This document shows positions 27,718 through 35,860 of a DNA stretch of 63,494 nucleotides, one piece after another. Origin of the DNA: Shewanella xiamenensis (lineage in GTDB: Bacteria > Pseudomonadota > Gammaproteobacteria > Enterobacterales > Shewanellaceae); NCBI RefSeq assembly GCF_014647135.1, contig NZ_BMOP01000022.1:1-63494 (forward strand). Direction: 5' to 3'. The position numbers and the translations under genes were made by a program. Numbering within the stretch: position 1 is the first letter of the stretch; every line of letters starts with the position of its first letter. Below the pieces are notes generated by a model, which saw only the letters and a list, made by a program, of their open reading frames with translations, had not been told where the DNA came from and did not search any database.

Positions 27718-27870
27718 CCCTGCGGCAACTCCGAGGGGATGGCATATTCCTTTGATTGTTGAGTTGTCTGTTGGTCACTTAAAGTATTAAAGAGTTGAGG
27801 ATGTCCTGTTTCAACCTCACCTTATTTGGTCCTTGTGTAGCAAAATTTAACAATGGGTGTCTCAATAAAC
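27718..27870 (+). repeat. long-repeat unit U3
   Basis: Starts CCCTGCGGCAACTCCGAGGG and ends GTGTCTCAATAAAC. Its last 100 bp are nearly identical to U1. U1 and U3 are thus direct repeats enclosing both minus-strand genes, a 1.05-kb segment that recombination could delete or amplify. Confidence 0.85.
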
Positions 27871-27871
27871 T

Positions 27872-28056
27872 ACCTGCGAAAGCTAGCTCGCCATCCATGG
27901 CGAGACTCACGCAATTTGTCTAATCGCCCTGCGGCAACTCCGAGGGGATGGTGTATTCCTTTGATTTTTGAGTTGTCTGTTGGTCACTTAAAGCATCAAA
28001 TAGTTGTGGATTTTCTGTTTCACCCGCAAAATTTAACAGTGGGTGTCTCGTTAAAC
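27872..28056 (+). repeat. long-repeat unit U4 (185 bp)
   Basis: Begins ACCTGCGAAAGCTAGC, contains the hairpin CTCGCCAT-cc-ATGGCGAG, and ends CTCGTTAAAC. It is the same length as U5, with about five visible differences. No gene lies between it and U3. The long frame running through U4 and U5 is a product of the repeat, not a gene. Confidence 0.9.
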
Positions 28057-28102
28057 TCCGGAGGGGCGCAGCCCAAACCCTGTTTGATTTCTTTAATAAA
28101 AG

Positions 28103-28170
28103 CAAAGTCAAAGTCGTGGGGTTTCACCCCACACCCGACCAAGGAGGACTGCTCGTCCTATCCTCCTTGG
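28103..28170. repeat. hexamer-hairpin repeat module, copy 2
   Basis: Two CAAAGT units, then GTGGGG-tttcac-CCCAC, then the CCAAGGAGGA / TCCTCCTTGG hairpin. The TGATTTTTAATCA stretch present in the other copies is missing. It lies between U4 and U5. Confidence 0.8.
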
Positions 28171-28255
28171 ATGCTCCAAGACGCCCCTAACGGAGTTGAA
28201 AGCCCCTTGGACTCATTGCCAAATTTGCTATCGCTTCCGAAGGATGCGTCCCTGC

Positions 28256-28440
28256 ACCTGCGAAAGCTAGCTCGCCATCCATGGCGAGACTCACGCAATT
28301 TGTCTAATCGCCCTGCGGCAACTCCGAGGGGATGGTGTATTCCTTTGATTTTTGAGTTGTCTGTTGGTCACTTAAAGCATCAAATAGTTGTGGATGTTCT
28401 GTTTCACCCGCAAAATTTAACAGAGGGTGTCTTGATAAGC
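28256..28440 (+). repeat. long-repeat unit U5 (185 bp)
   Basis: A near-perfect copy of U4 displaced by 384 bp, so U4-spacer-U5 looks like a recent duplication. It ends 99 bp before the HEPN-like gene. Confidence 0.9.
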
Positions 28441-28539
28441 TTTTTTATGATGGGCGTGTCGATAAACTTTTAATAAAAAGTCGTTAAACTTTCCGACAAG
28501 TGTTATTAATATATCCACATTAATTGCTGGGACAAGCTA

Positions 28540-29499
28540 ATGAATAATATTTATTTTTTAGGTTTTATACCTAAACCATATGTGTGGGTTGTAGTCGATG
28601 CCGATGAGCATTGGTATGATTTCAACGATAAAAATAATAAATCTCTTTTAATAAGAGATGTGGTTTTTGCTGCTGAAGGGAAAGATCTTTCTATAAAAGT
28701 AACAAGACCAGGCATGGTTTGGATATCAAGCAACACAAAGAGATTAACAATAAGCCAAGATGATGACTATTTCAAAGCTGTTGAGTTGCGTAAAACGTTA
28801 ATTAAGATAGCTAACGTTTATAACTATCTACTAGCTTTGACATCTAAGGAATATATTTCAGGCTTTTCCACTTCTATTATCCCAATAGAAATCACACTAC
28901 ATGAAACCATGTGCATGAAATTTTTCGGTGAAATCGGTCAAAACCTTAATGAACCAACAACATTTATCCCGACATATCCTAATTTAACTTCAGTTATGAA
29001 TCTTGAATTCAAAGAGTTAGGAAGTCGAGATGGTCAGATTTCGGTTGATGCATACAAAAAGGCTTTTGATGTTTTAGAACGTTTAGACGAGAAGGGAATT
29101 GAATGCTTAAACACTCTATCAAAATCTGAAAGCGAATATATAAATAGTGATTACAGTACCTCATTAATTCTCTCTTGGTTTATCATTGAACATATAATAC
29201 TTGATATTTTCTTAAATGAAGCTAGTGGTGAAATGACTACAAAGGGGCATTCCCCTAAACTCGATGACATGCTTGTAAAAATAAAAACCACTGAAAACTA
29301 TAATAAGTATGAATCAGTTGTCCCATTGATAGAAAAAGCCCGAGAAGCACGAAATGGCTTTGCCCATCGAAATGAGCAAGTGGATAAGTTTTCCGCAGAA
29401 AACTCCTTGAATGCAGCATTCGCTTTAGCTTCCTACAAATTAAAGATCGATTTGAAACATAGTATTTGTGTACCCCAATTTCTTTCTTATGCCAATTAG
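28540..29499 (+). CDS. HEPN-like protein in the accessory array
   Basis: 319 residues, visibly more AT-rich than its core neighbours, so probably acquired. The C-terminal helical part (about 205-300) has LSWFIIEHIILDIFL and then AREARNGFAHR. R271-N-G-F-A-H276 is an RX4H motif, the catalytic signature of HEPN ribonucleases, placed in a helix as expected. The N-terminal 200 residues are unrecognised beta-rich sequence. HEPN proteins often act in abortive infection or toxin-antitoxin systems. No antitoxin-like partner is adjacent, so a self-contained sensor-effector is one possibility. The family assignment rests on motif and position only. Confidence 0.6.
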   Translation: MNNIYFLGFIPKPYVWVVVDADEHWYDFNDKNNKSLLIRDVVFAAEGKDLSIKVTRPGMVWISSNTKRLTISQDDDYFKAVELRKTLIKIANVYNYLLALTSKEYISGFSTSIIPIEITLHETMCMKFFGEIGQNLNEPTTFIPTYPNLTSVMNLEFKELGSRDGQISVDAYKKAFDVLERLDEKGIECLNTLSKSESEYINSDYSTSLILSWFIIEHIILDIFLNEASGEMTTKGHSPKLDDMLVKIKTTENYNKYESVVPLIEKAREARNGFAHRNEQVDKFSAENSLNAAFALASYKLKIDLKHSICVPQFLSYAN

Positions 29500-29518
29500 G
29501 GTTTATCAAAGTTTATGA

Positions 29519-29549
29519 GTTTAACGAAACATCCATTGTTAAATTTTGC
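29519..29549 (-). repeat. long-repeat unit U6 (31-bp end, inverted)
   Basis: GTTTAACGAAACATCC and the following ATTGTTAAATTTTGC match the reverse complement of the U4 end with three differences in 31 bases. It lies 20 bp after the HEPN-like stop, in the same relative position and orientation to the gene as U1 has to the DUF2314-like gene. Confidence 0.75.
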
Positions 29550-29671
29550 CTAAGCTATTGGTTTGTGCCCAACTTGCTCAAAGATATATACCTGCTGAGA
29601 TGATTCGCTCAATTTACACGTCACACTTAGATGCCGTTTCAGACTGAAAAAATACGATTTAGCTCGCGTAA

Positions 29672-29769
29672 TTAAGCACTGGCATGTAAGTGACCGTTGA
29701 CGGCATGGATGCCGTCGTCGAGCCCTCAGGGATGAGTTAACGGCGTGTCACTGGAATGACAGTGCTTAA
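29672..29769. repeat. 98-bp MITE-like foldback element
   Basis: Terminal inverted repeats TTAAGCACTG and CAGTGCTTAA bound the element. Inside, AGTGAC...GTCACT and CGTT...AACG pair. A central hairpin ACGGCAT-gg-ATGCCGT and a second GCCCT-ca-GGG complete a multi-armed foldback. It codes for nothing. It looks like a miniature inverted-repeat element or structured intergenic repeat at the border between the accessory region and uvrD. Confidence 0.7.
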
Positions 29770-29966
29770 TCGCTGATACAGAATTAACGAGCCATCAATT
29801 ATTTAGTTTTCTTTATCTTGCAAAGGCTTCGTGAGCCAAGCCATTCGTATCTGTGTAAGCTCGATTCGGCAAATCTTGCAGAGAAAGTGCAAACCAAGGT
29901 GTGGCAACTTGTCATTCTCCTTATGCCTCTTGTCTTGTGGATCAGGCGCGCAGGTGGGATTTCTTC

Positions 29967-29975
29967 TGTTATAAT
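29967..29975 (+). promoter_or_regulatory. extended -10 promoter element of uvrD
   Basis: TGTTATAAT is an extended -10 (TGnTATAAT) about 27 bp upstream of the uvrD start. No good -35 is seen, as extended -10 promoters allow. No LexA box was found. Confidence 0.5.
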
Positions 29976-30001
29976 GCCCCCTCGATTTTTTGGAGGCGAG
30001 A

Positions 30002-32170
30002 ATGGACGTATCTTCTTTACTAGACGGCCTGAATGATAAGCAGCGCGAGGCTGTCGCGGCACCGCAATCTAGCATGTTAGTGCTTGCGGGGGCGGGCAGT
30101 GGTAAAACGCGGGTGTTAACCCACCGTATCGCGTGGTTAATGCAGGTTGAACAGCAGAGTCCTTACTCGATTTTAGCCGTGACGTTTACCAATAAAGCTG
30201 CGGCCGAGATGCGCGAGCGGGTTGAAAAAGTCGCTGGCACCAATATGGGGCGGATGTGGATTGGCACCTTCCACGGGCTGGCGCATCGTTTATTACGCAC
30301 TCACTTCCAAGATGCAGGATTACCGCAGAGCTTCCAAATTCTTGATTCAGACGATCAGCTGCGTTTGCTGAAACGCATCCTGAAAAGTTTGAATCTGGAT
30401 GAAAAACAATATCCTCCCCGTCAGGCACAGGGCTATATCAATGGTAAAAAAGACCAAGGATTAAGACCAAAGCATATCGATGCGGGTGGCTTCCCGATTG
30501 AACAGAATCTACTGAAAATTTATCAGGTTTATCAAGAGTCTTGTGATCGCGCAGGTCTTGTCGACTTTGCCGAAATCCTGCTGCGTGCCCACGAGCTTTG
30601 GCTCAATAAGCCGCATTTGCTGGCACATTATCAAGAACGTTTTAAGCATATTCTGGTGGATGAGTTCCAAGATACCAACGCCATTCAATATGCCTGGATC
30701 CGCGTGCTGGCCGGCCAAACCGCCAATGTGATGATAGTGGGTGATGACGACCAATCGATTTACGGTTGGCGTGGTGCTCAGGTTGAAAACCTGCACCGCT
30801 TCCTGAAGGATTTCCCCACGGCGACCACGATTCGCCTCGAACAAAATTATCGCTCCAAGGGTAATATTTTGAAGGCGTCGAACGCCCTTATTGCCAATAA
30901 CCCCGAGCGTTTAGGTAAAGAGCTGTGGACCGACGAAGCCGATGGTGAGCCGATTTCCCTCTACTGCGCCTTTAACGAAATGGACGAGGCGCGCTTTATT
31001 GTCGGCCGGATCAATGATTGGTACGAAAAAGGCGGCAATTTAAGTGACTGCGCGATTCTCTATCGCTCAAACGCTCAGTCGCGCGTGCTCGAAGAAGCCT
31101 TATTGCACAAAGGTTTAGCTTATCGTATTTACGGTGGCCTACGCTTCTTCGAACGCCAAGAGATTAAAGACGCTATGGGTTATATGCGGCTAATCAGCAA
31201 TAAAAATGACGATGCCGCCTTCGAGCGCGTGGTTAATACGCCGCCCCGTGGGATTGGCGATCGCACCTTAGATATTCTGCGTTCGACCGCGCGTCAGCAG
31301 GAACTCACCCTGTGGCAGGCTTGTTTACGTTTGCTGGATGAAAAAGTGCTTGCGGGTCGTGCTGCCTCTGCGGTACGTGGTTTTATGGATCTTATCGTCA
31401 CCCTACAGGAAGAAACCCAGGATATGGCGCTGTACCGGATGACGGACACAGTGATCCAAGCCTCTGGCCTCAAAGCCATGTACGAAGCGGAAAAGGGCGA
31501 AAAGGCCCACGCTCGTATCGAAAACTTAGAGGAACTCGTTACCGCCGCGCGCACCTTCGAAATGCCAGAGGAGCTTGAGGATATGGGCGAGCTTAACGCC
31601 TTCCTATCCCACGCTGCCTTAGAGGCGGGCGAAGGTCAGGCCGATGCCTTTACCGATGCCGTACAGTTAATGACACTGCACTCGGCCAAGGGGCTGGAGT
31701 TTACTATGGTGTTTATGGCGGGTGTCGAGGAGGGGATCTTCCCGAGTAAGATGGCGCTCGAAGAGGGTGACAGACTCGATGAGGAACGCCGACTCTGTTA
31801 CGTGGGCATGACCCGCGCGATGGAAAAACTCTATATCACCTATGCCGAGTCCCGCCGTATTTATGGCCGTGAAGATTACGCCCGTCCATCGCGTTTTATT
31901 AAGGAAATCCCGCCGCAATATGTGGACGAAATTCGCTTAAAGGCGCAGGTGTCGACGCCGATGGCCAATAATCGCTTCAGTGCGCAAAAGTCGGCGGTCG
32001 CCAACGATACTGGCTTTAGCGTCGGCCAAAGAGTGCATCATCCAAAGTTTGGTGATGGCAAAGTGACTAACTTTGAAGGCAGTGGCGCACAGGCGCGGGT
32101 ACAGGTGAATTTTAGTGATTTTGGCAGTAAGTGGCTGGTGGTGGCTTACGCGCGCTTAGAGGCGCGTTGA
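30002..32170 (+). CDS. uvrD: DNA helicase II
   Basis: 722 residues, the normal length of UvrD, a 3'-5' superfamily-1 helicase for nucleotide-excision and mismatch repair. Helicase motifs in order: GLNDKQREAV, Walker A VLAGAGSGKTRVLTHR, HGLAHRLLR, Walker B LVDEFQDTN, VGDDDQSIYGWRGA, LEQNYRS, LMTLHSAKGLEF and YVGMTRA. The C-terminus has the UvrD-type VGQRVHHPKFGDGKV domain. The ATG at 30002 follows GGAGG; an in-frame ATG 12 bp upstream lacks a ribosome site. Confidence 0.97.
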   Translation: MDVSSLLDGLNDKQREAVAAPQSSMLVLAGAGSGKTRVLTHRIAWLMQVEQQSPYSILAVTFTNKAAAEMRERVEKVAGTNMGRMWIGTFHGLAHRLLRTHFQDAGLPQSFQILDSDDQLRLLKRILKSLNLDEKQYPPRQAQGYINGKKDQGLRPKHIDAGGFPIEQNLLKIYQVYQESCDRAGLVDFAEILLRAHELWLNKPHLLAHYQERFKHILVDEFQDTNAIQYAWIRVLAGQTANVMIVGDDDQSIYGWRGAQVENLHRFLKDFPTATTIRLEQNYRSKGNILKASNALIANNPERLGKELWTDEADGEPISLYCAFNEMDEARFIVGRINDWYEKGGNLSDCAILYRSNAQSRVLEEALLHKGLAYRIYGGLRFFERQEIKDAMGYMRLISNKNDDAAFERVVNTPPRGIGDRTLDILRSTARQQELTLWQACLRLLDEKVLAGRAASAVRGFMDLIVTLQEETQDMALYRMTDTVIQASGLKAMYEAEKGEKAHARIENLEELVTAARTFEMPEELEDMGELNAFLSHAALEAGEGQADAFTDAVQLMTLHSAKGLEFTMVFMAGVEEGIFPSKMALEEGDRLDEERRLCYVGMTRAMEKLYITYAESRRIYGREDYARPSRFIKEIPPQYVDEIRLKAQVSTPMANNRFSAQKSAVANDTGFSVGQRVHHPKFGDGKVTNFEGSGAQARVQVNFSDFGSKWLVVAYARLEAR

Positions 32171-32230
32171 TTGGTATGAATGTCATGATTTTGTGACAGT
32201 TTCAGCCTGCGCAAATTCGCTTAAAAGGGG

Positions 32231-32257
32231 GCTAGGGTATATGATGTTTACCCTAGC
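32231..32257 (+). other. hairpin between uvrD and ubiA
   Basis: A 9-bp stem (GCTAGGGTA with TACCCTAGC) and 9-nt loop, 60 bp after uvrD. There is no T tract, so it is at best a weak terminator or a stabilising structure. Confidence 0.4.
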
Positions 32258-32295
32258 AACCGAGATAAAAAATTAGGTTTGGGAGTAGTTAGTTA

Positions 32296-33156
32296 ATGAA
32301 TCTAAAGCAGAAGTGGGACGTGTATTCCCGCCTGACTCGACTCGACCGTCCTATCGGCACCTTGTTATTACTCTGGCCGTGTTTGATGGCGCTGGTGCTA
32401 GCAGCAGGTGGTATGCCCGATCTTAAGGTACTCATTATCTTCATTATTGGTGTGGTGATTATGCGTGCCTGTGGCTGCATTATTAACGACTATGCCGATC
32501 GCGATCTCGACTCCCATGTTGAACGTACCAAATCCCGCCCTCTCGCCAGCGGCGAAATCAGCACCAAAGAAGCGTTATTACTGTTTGTGATCTTAGGTTT
32601 AGCCGCTTTTGGTTTAGTCTTACTGCTCAATGGCTTAGTGGTTAAATTATCCGTTGTAGGCATTATCCTCACCATTATTTACCCCTTTACTAAGCGGGTA
32701 ACAAACATGCCGCAGATGTTTTTGGGTGTGGTATGGAGCTGGTCTATCCCCATGGCCTATGCGGCGCAAACCGGTGAAGTGCCCATCGAAGCTTGGTGGT
32801 TATTTGCGGCGAATTGGTTTTGGACCGTGGCCTACGACACTATGTATGCCATGGTCGATAGGGATGATGATTTAAAAGTCGGTATCAAATCGACCGCCAT
32901 TCTTTTTGGCAAATACGACCGTCAAATCATTGGATTATTTCAACTGGCTGCACTGCTGTGTTTTATTGCAGCCGGTTGGAGTGCCGACCGTGGCCTGCTC
33001 TATGGTCTAGGATTGCTGACCTTTGTTGGTTTTAGCACTTACCAACAGATGTTGATTTTTGGCCGCGAGAGAGCCCCTTGTTTTAAAGCCTTTCTCAACA
33101 ATAACTGGGCAGGGTTAGCCTTATTTATTGGTCTGGGAGCCGATTACCTGTTTTAA
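32296..33156 (+). CDS. ubiA: 4-hydroxybenzoate octaprenyltransferase
   Basis: 286 residues with about eight membrane helices. It prenylates 4-hydroxybenzoate in ubiquinone synthesis. The first Asp-rich motif is [20 protein letters not shown] (residues 68-87). The second is [20 protein letters not shown] (near 180-199). The N-terminal [19 protein letters not shown] is typical of UbiA. No ubiC lies beside it. It follows uvrD by 125 bp and may have its own promoter. Confidence 0.96.
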   Translation: MNLKQKWDVYSRLTRLDRPIGTLLLLWPCLMALVLAAGGMPDLKVLIIFIIGVVIMRACGCIINDYADRDLDSHVERTKSRPLASGEISTKEALLLFVILGLAAFGLVLLLNGLVVKLSVVGIILTIIYPFTKRVTNMPQMFLGVVWSWSIPMAYAAQTGEVPIEAWWLFAANWFWTVAYDTMYAMVDRDDDLKVGIKSTAILFGKYDRQIIGLFQLAALLCFIAAGWSADRGLLYGLGLLTFVGFSTYQQMLIFGRERAPCFKAFLNNNWAGLALFIGLGADYLF

Positions 33157-33180
33157 GTTTTCCTCTCCGTTGGTATGAGT

Positions 33181-33205
33181 GCTATCAGGCGTGTCGCCTG
33201 ATAGC
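33181..33205. other. hairpin between convergent ubiA and DUF4156 genes
   Basis: An 11-bp perfect stem (GCTATCAGGCG with CGCCTGATAGC) with a 3-nt loop. It lacks a T run but lies where a two-way terminator would be expected. Confidence 0.5.
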
Positions 33206-33232
33206 CGTTCAAAACTTAGTTCAAGCCGCGAC

Positions 33233-33625
33233 TCACTGACTCGAAGTGGTATCCTGCGTCGCATCAATCTGCGGATACTGACTGGCTGAACTTTGGATGT
33301 CAGAGCATTGGTAAGCATTTCCCATCATAGTCACAGAGCCTAAAAACTTAAGCGGTTGATAGAGATAAACAGTATCGGCGCCGAGCGCATGGCTTTTGAT
33401 GCGCATCTCGTTGAGTGTACCCCACACCATATCCCTATCACTGTGCAGCCAATAATCATAGAAATGCCCCTGCGAACCAATCACTGTGCCTTTATAAGTA
33501 CAGTTTTCAATAGCTGCGGAGTTTTCCCATAATATTTTGACATGTGCCGATTCCTCAGTAGGAAAGGTAACACACGCTGTTACATTAAGGCCGAGTAATA
33601 ACATTAATATTGTGCGAAAATTCAT
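33233..33625 (-). CDS. DUF4156-type lipoprotein
   Basis: 130 residues with a lipoprotein signal (lipobox NVTAC, Cys at about 18). A small domain follows with ENCTYKGTVIGSQGHFYDYW and LNEMRIKSHALGADTVYLYQ, the pattern of DUF4156 surface/envelope lipoproteins. It has two Cys likely in a disulfide and a Gln/Thr/Ser tail. The function is unknown. It is probably monocistronic. Confidence 0.75.
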   Translation of the reverse strand: MNFRTILMLLLGLNVTACVTFPTEESAHVKILWENSAAIENCTYKGTVIGSQGHFYDYWLHSDRDMVWGTLNEMRIKSHALGADTVYLYQPLKFLGSVTMMGNAYQCSDIQSSASQYPQIDATQDTTSSQ

Positions 33626-33716
33626 TTATTTATGACTCATATTCAGACTATTAATAGAAATCGGCTAGCTGAAAGAATATTATTAGCTGATTAATACTTA
33701 TTGTTGATGACTTAAG

Positions 33717-34133
33717 TTATTTACGTCCTAATACTTTTATCCCAGCTTTACTACGATCTGAGTTTCCATATACTTCAATTTTTTTAACACAGCGGCGGGC
33801 GCCTAATGATTTCCATTCCGAGTGTTCATCTTTGTCGATATCGGTATCAAATTTGATGGTGCGGGTTTTATCATCCCCATAGGTGACGACAACGCGATCG
33901 ATACTCACATCTCTTTCTGCTTTGATTTTGATATATTTTGCCTGTCGGCAAATGATCAAAGGTATGGTGGCTGGATGATCGCCAATGCCGAGTAATATGG
34001 TGCGGCCAAGGGTGATTTCATCGTCATTATCATCTTTTTTTGCATAGGCAACGGATGTGGTAAACATCAAGAGTAAGCAGATAATTATTCGATTAATATT
34101 GAACGTCGAAAATAGACTAGATTTTATTAACAT
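33717..34133 (-). CDS. DUF2541-like exported protein
   Basis: 138 residues with a signal peptide ending near AYA-K. The mature domain (ITLGRTILLGIGDHPATIPL, KYIKIKAERDVSIDRVVVTY, then GKR-like end IKVLGRK) is beta-rich and resembles DUF2541. Two Cys (ICRQ and RRCVKK) could pair. The function is unknown. It is separated from its neighbours by AT-rich gaps. Confidence 0.65.
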   Translation of the reverse strand: MLIKSSLFSTFNINRIIICLLLMFTTSVAYAKKDDNDDEITLGRTILLGIGDHPATIPLIICRQAKYIKIKAERDVSIDRVVVTYGDDKTRTIKFDTDIDKDEHSEWKSLGARRCVKKIEVYGNSDRSKAGIKVLGRK

Positions 34134-34509
34134 ATGGCCTCCAAAAAATGGGGGCGAATCATAAAGTATTTAATGTAACCTAAATAGTTTTTTTATCGCT
34201 TAGTGCGGCTGATATCACGGGTTTTATTTGAATAAGGTCAATATGTGTTTTGCATTATGATACAAATGTAATTTAAATTATGCCGATATTATTTTTACTT
34301 TTAATTAGACTTAAATATCCCTTAACGCATGACATTTTATGATCTAAGCCAATTTACCGATTTTTCAATATTTGGCAAATACTACAAGTTGCGTGCAGTT
34401 TTCTGGTAGATTGTGATAAATGCCACTCAGTTTGGTGTTAATCGTTGTTTAAGCTGGCGGTCTCGGAGTGAGTAACTGCTGCGGAGTGAGTGACAGCAGG
34501 ATTAAGTTC
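34134..34509. other. AT-rich intergenic gap
   Basis: 376 bp carrying the divergent promoters of the DUF2541-like and nitronate monooxygenase genes. No operator or RNA could be supported. Confidence 0.4.
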
Positions 34510-34523
34510 AAAGGAGGTGAAGT

Positions 34524-35582
34524 ATGCCGTGTCGACTTACACGATTATTTGGGATTGAATTTCCGATTATTCAAGCGCCTATGGCTGGAGTGCAAGGCAG
34601 TACGCTTGCTATCGCCGTGTCTGAGGCGGGTGGTTTAGGTTCATTACCTTGCGCCATGTTATCCCTCGAGGCGCTTGAAGCTGAGTTAACCGAAATTCGA
34701 GCCAACACGACTAAACCTATCAATGTGAACTTCTTTTGCCATAGCGAGCCTCTGCCACAGGCGGCCAAGCAAGCGACTTGGCTCGAACAGTTAGCCCCCT
34801 ATTTTGCGGAATTTAATCTCGACTCAAGTGTGCAGCCTGCTGGCGCCCAGCGTACACCCTACAGCAAGTCACAGGCCGAGGTGTTAGCCAAATTTAAGCC
34901 CGAGGTGGTGAGTTTTCACTTTGGTTTGCCCGATGAAGAATTGCTGCTGGAAATTAAAGCTTGGGGATCAAAAGTTATCTCTACGGCGACAACCGTCGAG
35001 GAAGCACTCTGGCTTGAGGCCCACGGCGCCGATGCGATTATTGCCCAAGGCCTTGAGGCGGGTGGGCACCGAGGGCACTTTTTATCCGAGGATTTAACCG
35101 AGCAGCTCGGCACTTTTAGCCTACTGCCGCAAATTATTGCGGCGGTGGATATTCCGGTGATTGCCGCAGGTGGCATAGTGGATGCGAAAACCGTGCGCGC
35201 TGCCATGACGATGGGCGCTTCGGCCGTGCAAGTGGGGACTGCTTATTTACTCTGCCCTGAGTGCAATACCAGTGCAATCCATCGTGAGGCGCTGCAAAGC
35301 GATGCCGCGCAGCATACGGCGCTGACTAATTTATTTTCTGGTCGACCCGCTCGCGGCATAGTAAACCGCTTTATGGCTGAAATGGGGCCGATGAATGAGG
35401 CAGTACCGGATTTCCCCTTGGCATCCTCAGCGGTTGCAGGCTTAAGGACGGCGGCGGAGCGACAAGGATTTGGCGATTTTAGTCCGCTGTGGTGCGGGCA
35501 AAATGCCAGTGGTTGCCGAACGATTCCCGCAGCCGAACTGACACGGCAATTGGCTTTAGGCTTTGGGTTTAATATCCAATAA
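34524..35582 (+). CDS. nitronate monooxygenase (2-nitropropane dioxygenase family)
   Basis: 352-residue FMN-dependent TIM-barrel enzyme that oxidises alkyl nitronates such as propionate-3-nitronate. Family features are FPIIQAPMAGVQGSTLAIAV at the start, the AQGLEAGGHRGHF phosphate/active-site segment near residue 173, and IPVIAAGGIVDAKTVRAAMT near 212 followed by MGASAVQVGTAYL. The ribosome site (AAGGAGGTGA, 34510-34519) is a perfect complement of the 16S tail, so initiation should be very strong. Confidence 0.9.
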   Translation: MPCRLTRLFGIEFPIIQAPMAGVQGSTLAIAVSEAGGLGSLPCAMLSLEALEAELTEIRANTTKPINVNFFCHSEPLPQAAKQATWLEQLAPYFAEFNLDSSVQPAGAQRTPYSKSQAEVLAKFKPEVVSFHFGLPDEELLLEIKAWGSKVISTATTVEEALWLEAHGADAIIAQGLEAGGHRGHFLSEDLTEQLGTFSLLPQIIAAVDIPVIAAGGIVDAKTVRAAMTMGASAVQVGTAYLLCPECNTSAIHREALQSDAAQHTALTNLFSGRPARGIVNRFMAEMGPMNEAVPDFPLASSAVAGLRTAAERQGFGDFSPLWCGQNASGCRTIPAAELTRQLALGFGFNIQ

Positions 35583-35860
35583 ATAGTTACAGGCGCAAAG
35601 CCTGCATCTACTGTTAATTCCAAGGCTCAAGGCCGCGCCATAAGGATTTTCAGCCATTTGGCCTTCGAGACATTTGAATACCTTTGGGGATGCAAGCACC
35701 ACTGATACACTACTCACGCTTTTGTTAAATGTCGTTGCCCATGGAAAGCACTGCGCAATAAACTGGCTAACAAAATGGGGAACACCCAAAGGCTGGTTGT
35801 TGCTTGGCACTCTGCCGAGTTTTCCACCTTGTTGTTGGATTCTATTGTGGGAGTATGTGG

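Noticed and set aside
27853..28473. 206-codon plus-strand frame across the repeats
   Set aside because: The sequence is two near-identical 185-bp repeat units plus a repeat module. The protein is an internal duplication without a ribosome site or domain.
29799..30062. minus-strand frames upstream of uvrD
   Set aside because: They overlap the uvrD promoter and start, have no ribosome site and match no family.
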